From Niastella koreensis GR20-10 (GTDB taxonomy: Bacteria; Bacteroidota; Bacteroidia; Chitinophagales; Chitinophagaceae), in contig NC_016609.1 in NCBI RefSeq assembly GCF_000246855.1, forward strand, positions 4,712,001 through 4,776,000: a stretch of DNA of 64,000 nucleotides, given 5' to 3'. Position 1 is the stretch's first letter, and the number at the start of each line of letters is the position of its first letter. Shown here piece after piece: positions 1 to 8,005 of this stretch. The notes beneath the pieces were generated by a model that had not been told where the DNA came from, made no database searches, and saw only the letters and a program-made list of their open reading frames with translations. Position numbers and translations under genes: made by a program.

Positions 1-534
1 ATCCATTCCTTCCAACCCACCCCTGGCAGCATACTCCCACTGCGCTTCTGTTGGCAATTCTTTTCCCGCCCAGGTGGTATACGCTTCGGCATCTTCATAA
101 GCCACATGTACAACCGGGTGCTTCTCTATACCCTTTAGATCTGTTTTTGGGCCCTTGGGATGCTTCCAGCTGGTGCCGGGCACCCAGGCCCACCAATTGA
201 AATAATCGTTTAAGTCAACCGCGCCTTTTGCTTTTTGAAATACCAACGCTCCTGGCGCCAGCATATCGGGTTTTGCGCCAGGATAATCTTCCGCCTTAAG
301 CGGTCGTTCCGCTACCGTAACATAACCGGTTTCATCAATGAATTTTTTAAACTCCTCATTGGTCACTGCATACTTATCTATCCAGAATCCATCGACCGTA
401 ACGGCATGCACAGGCTTTTCTTCCGGGTAGAATTTATCGGAGCCCATCATAAATTTTCCACCCGGAATAAAAACCATGTTTGTCTGGTCCTTAACCTTAG
501 CATCTGAAAGCACTGTATTTGATTGTGTTTGCAT
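1..534 (-). CDS. Formylglycine-generating-enzyme-like (SUMF1/FGE-sulfatase) protein, 3' end cut by window
   Basis: The 178 visible residues from the ATG at 534 read as the N-terminal half of an FGE-sulfatase (SUMF1) domain: [14 protein letters not shown] near residue 20, then [17 protein letters not shown], a [13 protein letters not shown] block and [14 protein letters not shown] at the cut edge. Family members oxidise the active-site cysteine of type I sulfatases to formylglycine. The catalytic cysteines of true FGE lie in the missing C-terminal part, so a non-catalytic SUMF1 paralogue cannot be excluded. No signal peptide is visible, which fits action on unfolded sulfatases in the cytoplasm. 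The gene lies 18 nt downstream of a sulfatase and is probably the last visible gene of the minus-strand sulfatase operon, which supports a maturase role. Confidence 0.88.
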   Translation of the reverse strand, partial: MQTQSNTVLSDAKVKDQTNMVFIPGGKFMMGSDKFYPEEKPVHAVTVDGFWIDKYAVTNEEFKKFIDETGYVTVAERPLKAEDYPGAKPDMLAPGALVFQKAKGAVDLNDYFNWWAWVPGTSWKHPKGPKTDLKGIEKHPVVHVAYEDAEAYTTWAGKELPTEAQWEYAARGGLEGMD

Positions 535-552
535 TAGCGATTTGATTTAATA

Positions 553-2880
553 TTAATCTCTCGACAGTGCGCCTGCCGCTTCTTTTTCCAGATCGAGATA
601 CACTTCTTCACTCACATCAACAGCAACGCCAAGAATGGCCCCTCCCGTAAATCTTCCAGGGATACTATATTCCTGGCTTACATTATCCCCACTGTCGAAC
701 CCGACACACAACCCATCACCTGACAAAGAGAACATGCCGGCCTGGGTTTTCATGGGTCCTTCAGCTACCACCCTGCCGTCTACATACAACCTGGTTGTTC
801 CCAATGATTCGCTGTATTGTCCGGCCTTCTCGCGCATGAACTCCATCCCCAATGTATGTTTACCGGCATTCACCACCTTCGACACGAATTTCTGTTCACT
901 GATACCCAGGAAATTATAAACGTAATACAGCATCCGGTCCTTTATAAAAAGCGCATGACCGCCAAAGCGGGAACCATGAGCGAAGATGACGCCTGATGCT
1001 TCATGCGTTAAATCAACATCTGCAACGATCTTGTAAGAACGTCCACGAATGCTTACAGCTACACTTTCGGGAACGGGCTCCGTATCCGGATAATAGATGT
1101 ACCGGGTTCTCACCGGTTCCGATTTCGGCCGATCCATTCCAAGTATTTCCAAAGCCGACCGGTCATCCAATGGCAATACAAAATTTTTGTCTGCTTCTTC
1201 GAACCAGACGTCGATGAGCGCTTTTAGTTTATCGGGATATTTATCGGCCAGGTTGGTTGATTCTGAATAATCTTCATCTGTATGATAGAGTTCCCATTCA
1301 TCTTTATCGAAATGTCCTTTACTGCTGAGCGGTGCATGAATGGCCGCTGCTTTCCAGCCATCCACCCACATACCACGGGTTCCCAACATCGAGTAGTATT
1401 GGCGTTGTTTGGTGGTGGACGCTTTGGCATTGTCAAACGTGTATTTCATGGAAACCCCGTTAAGCGGATATTGCTCTGCCCCCCGGTAAACTTTCGGCAT
1501 CTCCAATCCTACAATTTCCAGGATGGTAGGAACGATATCTACTGAATGATGATACTGTGTACGCACTTCGCCTTTTGCCTTAATGCCATTGGGCCAGTGA
1601 ATAACCAGCGGACAACAGGTACCACCTGCAAATTGTGAATACCGCTTGAACATCTGGAATGGCGTACTAAAGGCAACTGCCCAACCGGTTGGATAGTGAT
1701 TATAAGTATCAGGCTGGCCAATTTTTTCCAGGTATTTCATATTTTCAGCCAGGTCGTCCGGATATCCATTGAAGAACTTATTCTCGTTCACCGACCCATT
1801 CGGAGTTCCTTCACCAGACGCGCCATTATCGGAACAATAAAAAATAATGGTGTTATCTAACTGTCCCGATTTTTCGAGATAGTCTACAAGGCGCCCTACC
1901 TGTATATCGGTGTATTCAGAAAAACCGGCATACACTTCGGCCATGCGGGCAAACAACTTTTTTTCATCTGCATTCAATGTATTCCACGGACGTACTGCAT
2001 CTGCGGGGTTGGCCATATCTTCCGGCATTGGGTTGATGGGCGTTAATTTTGTGCCTTTGGGCGCAATGCCTTTGGCGATCATTCTTTCCAGTGCCCAGTC
2101 CCGGTAGGCTTCATACCCGTCGTCAAATTTTCCTTTGTATTTATCAGCATAGTCTTTCGGACAATGATGCGGCGCATGATTGGCGCCCGGGCAGAACCAC
2201 ATGAACCAGGGTTTGGAAGGGCTGCCCGCTTTCTGGTCACGGATCATCCTGATGGCCTGGTCGGCCAGGTCTTTTGATAAATGATACCCGTCTTCAGGAC
2301 TATATGGCTGTTCAATAAAATGACTGTCCTCCACCAACTCGGGATACCAGTTATTGGTTTCTCCACCGAGGAATCCATAAAACCGGTCGAACCCTTTTGA
2401 GAGTGGCCATTCGGAGCGGCTGCCGCCACTGGAAATATCTTCTACCGGAACATTATGGTTCTTACCCAGCCAGAAAGTACCAAATCCATTTTCCTGCAAT
2501 ATTTGCCCAATGGTGGCGCACTCAGCCGGCAAACGGCCGGCCCAGCCGGGAAAACCTTGTGACCCTTCCGTAATACAGGAGCAACGGTTTACATGGTGAT
2601 TACGGCCTGTAAGGAAGGTAGAACGGGTTGGTGAACACAACGCCGTTGTATGCCATTGCGAATATCTTAACCCGTTATCAGCCAACCGTTGCAGGGTGGG
2701 CATATTTATACGGCCACCAAAAGGCGACCAGGCTGCCAGACCGGTATCATCGTACAGTACGATCAAAATATTGGGGGCTCCTTTAGGAGGCTGTTTTAAT
2801 TCAAACGGCTTCCAGTCGGGTTTTGAATCCCGGATATCGAGCTTAATTACACCTTTGAATTGTTCATTAGCTGTTGGCAT
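553..2880 (-). CDS. Type I sulfatase (large arylsulfatase, about 775 aa), no signal peptide
   Basis: Hydrolyses a sulfate ester; the substrate is unknown. The formylglycine motif CSPTR is at residues 82-86, preceded by the metal-binding YDDTG near 43-47. Further metal-site elements are IIFYCSDNGASGEG mid-protein and the sulfatase-typical GTCCPLVIHWP stretch. The roughly 200 C-terminal residues (GVIFAHGSRFGGHALFIKDR onwards) look like a beta-sandwich extension seen in the large AtsA-like arylsulfatases. I chose the ATG at 2880 (MPTANEQ), because the longer frame begins at a TTG. There is no export signal, so the enzyme is predicted to be cytoplasmic, unlike the two sulfatases near 14-17 kb. 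It sits between a second sulfatase and the FGE-like gene in one operon. Confidence 0.93.
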   Translation of the reverse strand: MPTANEQFKGVIKLDIRDSKPDWKPFELKQPPKGAPNILIVLYDDTGLAAWSPFGGRINMPTLQRLADNGLRYSQWHTTALCSPTRSTFLTGRNHHVNRCSCITEGSQGFPGWAGRLPAECATIGQILQENGFGTFWLGKNHNVPVEDISSGGSRSEWPLSKGFDRFYGFLGGETNNWYPELVEDSHFIEQPYSPEDGYHLSKDLADQAIRMIRDQKAGSPSKPWFMWFCPGANHAPHHCPKDYADKYKGKFDDGYEAYRDWALERMIAKGIAPKGTKLTPINPMPEDMANPADAVRPWNTLNADEKKLFARMAEVYAGFSEYTDIQVGRLVDYLEKSGQLDNTIIFYCSDNGASGEGTPNGSVNENKFFNGYPDDLAENMKYLEKIGQPDTYNHYPTGWAVAFSTPFQMFKRYSQFAGGTCCPLVIHWPNGIKAKGEVRTQYHHSVDIVPTILEIVGLEMPKVYRGAEQYPLNGVSMKYTFDNAKASTTKQRQYYSMLGTRGMWVDGWKAAAIHAPLSSKGHFDKDEWELYHTDEDYSESTNLADKYPDKLKALIDVWFEEADKNFVLPLDDRSALEILGMDRPKSEPVRTRYIYYPDTEPVPESVAVSIRGRSYKIVADVDLTHEASGVIFAHGSRFGGHALFIKDRMLYYVYNFLGISEQKFVSKVVNAGKHTLGMEFMREKAGQYSESLGTTRLYVDGRVVAEGPMKTQAGMFSLSGDGLCVGFDSGDNVSQEYSIPGRFTGGAILGVAVDVSEEVYLDLEKEAAGALSRD

Positions 2881-2921
2881 GATCAAATATTTTAAATACT
2901 GGAAATATCTTTCTGAACTGG

Positions 2922-4499
2922 TTAATGAGCTGTTTCCATTTCCGGCTTTACTTCTTTGTCTTTGGACGCCGGTTCCATACCGGTATCCTTTGGCATTAAT
3001 TTTTCCATAGCCTGGTCTATGCTAAAGCTGGCAGCTTTTGCCCGTGGCGGAAAATCCTTGAAGCTCTTAAGAAATTCCTCAACAATGGCTTGCGCCGGCA
3101 CCAGCAAAAACGCACGGTCTGCCATCCACTTATCGTAAAAAATACTGGCATCCTCATTTCCTCTTTCAAATGGATCAGACCTTAAATTGCACATGCTGGG
3201 CGCACGTAAAGTAACCAGTGGTTCCTTCCAAACACCCAGGCCATGGCTACGCTGTTCCATAAAATTGACTTTCCAGTTATCTACACGCAAAGCCATCAAA
3301 TCGCCATCATCACTCCAGTACAAAAATCCCTTACGGGGCGATGTTTTTTCTTTACCACTCAAAAAAGGCATGAGGTTATAACCATCCAGATGTACCTTGA
3401 AAGTTTTGCCATCGGTTGTATAGCCTTTCTTTGCTTTCTCAACCAGGTCCGGCTCACCTGCTGCTGCAGCAAAAGTGGGGATCATATCCTGCAAAGAACA
3501 GATCTCATTGATCACCTGCCCAGGTCTAATTACACCAGGCCACCGCATTACAAAAGGCACCCGCCAGCCACCTTCCCAGTTGGTATCTTTCTCGCCCCGG
3601 AATGGCGTAGCCCCACCATCGGGCCAGGACATAACTTCTGCGCCATTGTCAGTTGTAAAAGCAACAATTGTATTTTCAGTAACACCAAGATCGTCGAGCT
3701 GTTTCAATAATTCACCAATATATCCATCCAGCTCCACCATGCCATCCGGATACACACCGAGGCCTGTTTTCCCTTGTGAAGATGGTTTCAGATGTGTCCA
3801 TATATGCATGCGGGTTGTATTGAAGTAACAAAACCAGGGTTTATTTTCCTTTGTTTTACGGTTGATGAAATCCTTTGCCGCAGCCAGGAATTCTTCATCT
3901 ACTGTTTCCATGCGCTTTCTACTGAGCGACCCGGTGTTTTCGATCACCTGTTTGCCAACTTTGCCAAACTGCGGATCAACAGTAGTATCATCTTTATCTG
4001 TTGCTTTGCATTTTAATACGCCGCGGGGGCCAAATCTCTTCTTGAAATTGGGATCTTTTGGATAGTCCGGATTCTCTGGTTCTTCTTCTGCATTCAGGTG
4101 ATATAAATTGCCAAAGAATTCGTCGAAACCATGAACTGTAGGAAGATGTTCATTACGATCGCCCAAATGATTTTTGCCAAACTGTCCCGTTGCATACCCT
4201 AACCCCTTCATAAATTCGCCTACGGAAGGGTCTTCAGCGCTTAAACCCAGTTTAGCCCCGGGTAAACCAACTTTTGTAAGCCCCGTTCTTATAGGCGATT
4301 GCCCTGTAATAAAGGCGGCACGGCCAGCAGTACAACTTTGCTGACCGTAAAAATCGGTGAACATAGCACCCTCTTTTGCAATGCGATCAATATTGGGTGT
4401 TGTATAACCCATGATGCCGTGGTTGTAACAACTTACATTGAACCAACCTATATCATCAGACATAATGAACAGGATGTTTGGTTTCTTTTTGTCTGCCAT
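2922..4499 (-). CDS. Type I sulfatase with CTAGR formylglycine motif, no signal peptide
   Basis: A 525-aa alkaline-phosphatase-superfamily sulfatase. Metal ligands are at MSDDIGW (D15, D16), the FGly motif CTAGR is at residues 56-60, followed by FITGQSPIRTGL. The downstream motifs GQFGKNHLGD and FTTDNGAEVMSWPDGG complete the active site. The start at 4499 puts the catalytic core right at the N-terminus and leaves no room for a signal peptide, so a cytoplasmic location is inferred. The C-terminal tail is charged (KDKEVKPEMET). Position 4 of the motif is Gly rather than the common Ser/Thr, a variant that still leaves the Cys and Arg required for formylglycine formation. It is 41 nt upstream of the larger sulfatase in the same operon. 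Confidence 0.93.
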   Translation of the reverse strand: MADKKKPNILFIMSDDIGWFNVSCYNHGIMGYTTPNIDRIAKEGAMFTDFYGQQSCTAGRAAFITGQSPIRTGLTKVGLPGAKLGLSAEDPSVGEFMKGLGYATGQFGKNHLGDRNEHLPTVHGFDEFFGNLYHLNAEEEPENPDYPKDPNFKKRFGPRGVLKCKATDKDDTTVDPQFGKVGKQVIENTGSLSRKRMETVDEEFLAAAKDFINRKTKENKPWFCYFNTTRMHIWTHLKPSSQGKTGLGVYPDGMVELDGYIGELLKQLDDLGVTENTIVAFTTDNGAEVMSWPDGGATPFRGEKDTNWEGGWRVPFVMRWPGVIRPGQVINEICSLQDMIPTFAAAAGEPDLVEKAKKGYTTDGKTFKVHLDGYNLMPFLSGKEKTSPRKGFLYWSDDGDLMALRVDNWKVNFMEQRSHGLGVWKEPLVTLRAPSMCNLRSDPFERGNEDASIFYDKWMADRAFLLVPAQAIVEEFLKSFKDFPPRAKAASFSIDQAMEKLMPKDTGMEPASKDKEVKPEMETAH

Positions 4500-4540
4500 T
4501 TGATTTGATTTAACAGTTTTTAAATATTGTTATTCCATTT

Positions 4541-4786
4541 TTAACAACCATGCGTTTTCCCACGTTTAAACCTGCCAGCCAGGGCGGCGCTAACAGGCTG
4601 ATGCGAACAGCTATTGCCATTATTGTTTTCTCCTGGCCAGGAACTATGCTCCCGGGCTACCTGTACAGGTCCGCAGGAGATCACGCGTTCTTTTTTAAAG
4701 CTGTTCACATCTTTCTTACCAATGGCCCCAAAAGCCACACCCAGTAAAAGCAACGTACCAATAACTGTTGTATAAATTTTATCCAT
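4541..4786 (-). CDS. Small protein with N-terminal membrane segment, unknown function
   Basis: An 81-aa frame from an ATG at 4786, 8 nt after the OrfA-like gene and 41 nt before a sulfatase. Residues 1-23 form a hydrophobic stretch (TTVIGTLLLLGVAFGAIG) followed by KK, so it could be a membrane anchor or uncleaved signal. The rest is Ser/Asn/Gly-rich with three cysteines and ends in HGC. I do not recognise a family. The second half reads less like an ordinary folded protein, so the gene may be a truncated remnant whose original C-terminus has been lost. Confidence 0.5.
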   Translation of the reverse strand: MDKIYTTVIGTLLLLGVAFGAIGKKDVNSFKKERVISCGPVQVAREHSSWPGENNNGNSCSHQPVSAALAGRFKRGKTHGC

Positions 4787-4794
4787 ACAATTTG

Positions 4795-5121
4795 TTACCG
4801 TTTCACTTTCTTTAATTCATCCTCTTTTTTATTAAGCTCCAGGGCCATGTCGGCAATTATCTGTTTTAACCGCATATTTTCTTCATACAGGTGCTTTAGC
4901 TCCGACCTGGTTTTTGTGTATGATTGATTCGAGGGTTCATTTTTTATCAGTTGTTGTTTCCACCGGGCAAATACGCTGTACGAAAGGTTGTGTTCCCGTA
5001 ATACCGCTGTAATACCCATCTTCGTCGCCTGATTCAGGATGGCGATCTTTTGGTCTTCGGTGAATCTTCTGCGGCTAGTCATGTTGAACATATAGTTTAT
5101 ACCATCCACAATGGTATCCAT
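4795..5121 (-). CDS. Orphan IS3/IS911-type transposase OrfA-like protein
   Basis: About 108 aa, with a helix-turn-helix typical of HTH_Tnp_1 (RRRFTEDQKIAIL, then VLREHNLSYSVFARWKQQL) and a C-terminal leucine-zipper-like coiled coil (ELKHLYEENMRLKQIIADM). This is the architecture of IS3-family OrfA, which binds terminal inverted repeats and is normally fused by frameshifting to the DDE protein OrfB. No OrfB follows: the next frame is an unrelated 81-aa peptide 8 nt away, and I saw no flanking terminal repeats. The longest frame starts with GTG at 5133. ATGs at 5121, 5091 and 5082 are all possible, and 5082 (MTSRRRF) is closest to family starts. It is either a relic or a DNA-binding protein co-transcribed with the sulfatases. 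Confidence 0.75.
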   Translation of the reverse strand: MDTIVDGINYMFNMTSRRRFTEDQKIAILNQATKMGITAVLREHNLSYSVFARWKQQLIKNEPSNQSYTKTRSELKHLYEENMRLKQIIADMALELNKKEDELKKVKR

Positions 5122-5204
5122 TATAAAAGACACCTCTGCAACCTGTATTCCGCCAACTTGCTAAAAAAATGGCGCCCCCAGCTACTCATGAGTGTCTATA
5201 GGAT

Positions 5205-6230
5205 ATGTTCCGGCTTTTTGTTTCCATAACTTTCCTGGCATTTATAATTTTGGGCAATCTTGCTTTTGCCCAGGTTAGAGACACCATAGTATTGTATAAA
5301 GGGCAAACGCTTATCGGGGAGATAAAAGGCGGCCAGTATGGAGAGATCTACATCGATGATATAGATCTTAAAATGATCCATGTTAAGCAGTACAAAATAA
5401 AATCACTTACCGCAAACAGGACTTTCAAAATAGAAACCAGTGATAAAAGGATCCTGATCGGCATGATGAAACCATCCACAAAAGACGGATGTGTCAATAT
5501 CCTGCTCGATACCGGTACTATTTTTGATGCGGAGATCATGAGCCTTAACACGATATTTTCTGTGAACCAGCATTTCTTTTCACAACTGAACGGCTCTGTC
5601 TCCACCGGTTTTACATATACCAAATCGAGCGAAATAGGCCAGTTTAACCTGAGTGCTAACGTATTTTACATGACCAGTTTTTGGGATTATCAGCTCACTG
5701 CATCCACAAACGGCACATTGGATTCTATAGGCTACTCAAGGGACCGGGAAGAACTGTCTTTCTTTACCGCCTATACCTTCAGCCCCACCTGGTTTGCAGC
5801 CATCAACCTGGCTTACCAGCGAAACCTGGAGTTAGACATTGCCCGTAGATATCAGCAAATGATCGGCGGCGGCAATAAACTGATGGTGCGTCAATATTCC
5901 CAGCTCTATGCAATAACTGGCCTCGTTTTCAACCAGGAAAAAAGCACTTCCGGCGACCAGAGTGGATTGTTGCTTGAATTGCCCGTACTATTGAAATTCA
6001 ATTTTTTTAAATATTCGCAGCCCAACATCCAGATCAGCACCCAGCAAACTGTTTTTTTCGGACTTACGCAAAAGGGCCGCATCCGTTTTTCTGGTAACAC
6101 CAGTTTTTCGTGGCAGATCATCAGGGACTTCTACCTTACCATAAACCCCTATACAAACTTCGATAACCAGTCTTCCGAAACCAGTGATTTCGACTATGGG
6201 GTTTCTGTAAGTGTGTCGTACAAGTTTTAA
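5205..6230 (+). CDS. DUF481-type outer-membrane beta-barrel protein
   Basis: A 341-aa exported protein with a clear signal peptide (residues 1-22, ending LAFAQ). Residues about 25-125 form a small beta domain (GQTLIGEIKGGQYGEIYIDD and a second ETSDKRILIG repeat). From about 130 on there are alternating amphipathic strands (FNLSANVFY, LSFFTAYTFSP, GLVFNQEKS), ending in an aromatic residue (VSVSYKF), the usual outer-membrane barrel terminus. The length and layout fit DUF481, a family of uncharacterised outer-membrane proteins. It is a single gene, divergent from the sulfatase operon with 83 nt between the starts and convergent with the sigma-factor gene. Function unknown. Confidence 0.85.
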   Translation: MFRLFVSITFLAFIILGNLAFAQVRDTIVLYKGQTLIGEIKGGQYGEIYIDDIDLKMIHVKQYKIKSLTANRTFKIETSDKRILIGMMKPSTKDGCVNILLDTGTIFDAEIMSLNTIFSVNQHFFSQLNGSVSTGFTYTKSSEIGQFNLSANVFYMTSFWDYQLTASTNGTLDSIGYSRDREELSFFTAYTFSPTWFAAINLAYQRNLELDIARRYQQMIGGGNKLMVRQYSQLYAITGLVFNQEKSTSGDQSGLLLELPVLLKFNFFKYSQPNIQISTQQTVFFGLTQKGRIRFSGNTSFSWQIIRDFYLTINPYTNFDNQSSETSDFDYGVSVSVSYKF

Positions 6231-6274
6231 GTAGTAGAGATATCTATCTTACCACTATCTTATAAACCTTATTC

Positions 6275-6850
6275 TCATATAGTCATTTCATGCATTACCA
6301 GCCGGTCGCGCAGGATATACATAGCTTTACGTAATTGTTTCTCTACGGTATTCACCGGCCTGTTCAACACTTCCGAGATCTTTTTTACGGTAAAATGGTT
6401 CTGGTCATGTAATAAATATACCGTCCTGTATTTCTCGGGCATGTGGCACACGGTATCATTTATTTTATTTTGTACATCCATAAAATTAATCGCCTGCTCC
6501 ACATTGTTATGCGAGGGCATCAATTTTTTACCCGCCAAAGTAATATGCTTTTTATACAATGCCGTGTTTCGCAGATAATTATATACCCGGTTCCTGATAG
6601 CTACAAAAAGATAAGCCGACAAAGAGGAATTTATTTTGAGCCGGGGACCTGAAGTATGCAGTTGTACAAATAACTCCTGTACAATTTCCTGGCATGCATA
6701 GCTATCTTTTACGTACCGGAAGGCAAAATGCAACAGGCGGTTCCAGTACTTTTCATACAACAGATCGAAGGCAAAGTTGTCGTTCTGTCTGATCAATTCA
6801 ATAATATCTTCCTCGGGCAGCGCACTGGTCTGGATGCTTTTTTTCGACAT
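6275..6850 (-). CDS. ECF RNA polymerase sigma factor (Bacteroidota sigma-70 family)
   Basis: A 191-aa protein with region 2 at about residues 20-90 (FAFDLLYEKYWNRLLHFAFRYV, then ACQEIVQELFVQLH) and region 4 at about 130-185 (FTVKKISEVLNRPVNTVEKQLRKAM, a helix-turn-helix). It recruits RNA polymerase to extracytoplasmic-stress or uptake promoters. In Bacteroidota such factors are commonly paired with a FecR-type anti-sigma gene and a SusC-like receptor. Here neither is adjacent: the downstream gene is the convergent DUF481 protein, and the upstream 296 nt hold no coding sequence. Its target and its control cannot be read from this window. Confidence 0.93.
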   Translation of the reverse strand: MSKKSIQTSALPEEDIIELIRQNDNFAFDLLYEKYWNRLLHFAFRYVKDSYACQEIVQELFVQLHTSGPRLKINSSLSAYLFVAIRNRVYNYLRNTALYKKHITLAGKKLMPSHNNVEQAINFMDVQNKINDTVCHMPEKYRTVYLLHDQNHFTVKKISEVLNRPVNTVEKQLRKAMYILRDRLVMHEMTI

Positions 6851-7146
6851 AACAGGTCGGTTTACATGTCAGAAATGTCATTGCAACCAGTTTAGGGTGA
6901 AGAAAGTAATCTCAACAAAATGTGGTTCCGGCAACAAAGATATCTGTATGCTATTGCAAAACGGGAATGCATGAGCCGGTATTGGACAAGTTTTAGAAAT
7001 GTTGGCAAATGAATTGCGAAGAATATTCGATGGTGTAACCGGCAAACAGAACGTAGAGCAAAATCAGCAATTTATGCCTTGATTTATTGAATTTTACGGT
7101 ATAGTTTTTATGCGTAATTCATTATTACATTTTAAAACCTTACGTC

Positions 7147-7707
7147 ATGGCTACACAAAAATTATCAGGAAAGCGAGTGGCAATTATTACAGAAAATGGA
7201 TTTGAAGAGGTGGAATTAACCAGTCCTTTACAGGCATTGAAAGATGCAGGTGTGAATGTACAGATCGTTTCTCCCCAACCAGATAAAGTGAAAGCATGGG
7301 ACCACGATCATTGGTCACAGGAATTACCGGTTGATGTGCAAATAGATTCAGCTAATCCTGAAGACTACGATGCGCTGGTGGTTCCGGGTGGGGTGATGAA
7401 CCCCGACCATGAAAGAATGAACGAGAAATGCATAGCATTTGTAAAACATTTTCTGGATGCCGGAAAACCGGTTGCCGCTATTTGTCATGGCCCACAATTA
7501 TTAATTGAAACAGGTTTGTTGAAAGGACGCACGATGACTTCCTATCCTTCTATTAAAACAGACCTGAAGAATGCTGGTGTGAATTGGGTTGATAAAGAAG
7601 TAGTGGTAGATAATGGCCTTGTCACCAGTCGGAGCCCTAAAGATCTCGAAGCGTTCAACAAAAAAATGCTGGAAGAAATTGCAGAAGGCGTACATGAACA
7701 CGCGTAA
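7147..7707 (+). CDS. DJ-1/PfpI family protein (type 1 glutamine amidotransferase-like)
   Basis: A 186-aa cytoplasmic protein spanning one DJ-1/PfpI domain. The nucleophile elbow AICHGPQLL places the reactive Cys at 113 next to His114. The conserved acidic residue sits in GFEEVE near 20, and YDALVVPGGVMNP is the usual loop before the elbow. The family includes the archaeal PfpI protease and deglycase/stress-protection proteins; the exact activity cannot be deduced. The start at 7147 follows the AT-rich stretch ATTTTAAAACCTTACGTC. A strong hairpin terminator follows the stop, so the gene is probably monocistronic. Confidence 0.93.
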   Translation: MATQKLSGKRVAIITENGFEEVELTSPLQALKDAGVNVQIVSPQPDKVKAWDHDHWSQELPVDVQIDSANPEDYDALVVPGGVMNPDHERMNEKCIAFVKHFLDAGKPVAAICHGPQLLIETGLLKGRTMTSYPSIKTDLKNAGVNWVDKEVVVDNGLVTSRSPKDLEAFNKKMLEEIAEGVHEHA

Positions 7708-7727
7708 TTGTTCAAACCTTTAAATGA

Positions 7728-7768
7728 ATGCCAGGTAGTGCCAACGTGCTACCTGGCATAATCTTTTT
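7728..7768 (+). terminator. Rho-independent terminator after the PfpI-family gene
   Basis: An 11-bp perfect stem, ATGCCAGGTAG (7728-7738) pairing with CTACCTGGCAT (7749-7759), with a 10-nt loop, followed within 4 nt by a T-rich tract (ATCTTTTTGTG). It lies 21 nt after the PfpI stop and 20 nt before the next small gene, so it separates the two transcripts. Confidence 0.8.
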
Positions 7769-7788
7769 GTGTCTTATAAAAAAAGCAT

Positions 7789-8004
7789 ATGAATTCAAAT
7801 AAACGTGATGAAGAGTTGAAAAATTCAACCGCGGAAGATCCCCAAAAAGATGCAAAGAAAACTGCGTTTATCAATGGCCAATCGCCGGAATCTGTTAAAA
7901 TGAATCCTAACCCCAGGGCTAATGAGAACCTTTCTGATAAAGAAAAAACGACCGGTGATACCACGGGCGCCGGTAGTGAGATCACGGATGGGGAAGATGG
8001 ATAA
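7789..8004 (+). CDS. Small hydrophilic protein, unknown function
   Basis: A 71-aa, highly charged, Lys/Asp/Glu/Asn-rich frame from an ATG at 7789 without hydrophobic segments, so it is predicted cytoplasmic and disordered (KRDEELKNSTAEDPQKDAKK; ending GSEITDGEDG). Bacteroidota genomes often encode such small acidic proteins next to stress genes, but I recognise no family. It has its own space after a terminator, and its stop lies one base from the stop of the convergent gene. Moderately likely to be a real gene. Confidence 0.55.
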   Translation: MNSNKRDEELKNSTAEDPQKDAKKTAFINGQSPESVKMNPNPRANENLSDKEKTTGDTTGAGSEITDGEDG

Positions 8005-8005
8005 G

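Noticed and set aside
4795-5133. Complete IS3-family insertion sequence
   Set aside because: Only an OrfA-like frame is present; no OrfB, no terminal inverted repeats or target duplication seen.
6275-6850. Sigma/anti-sigma pair controlling a SusC gene
   Set aside because: No FecR-like gene or SusC gene is adjacent; the sigma gene stands alone.
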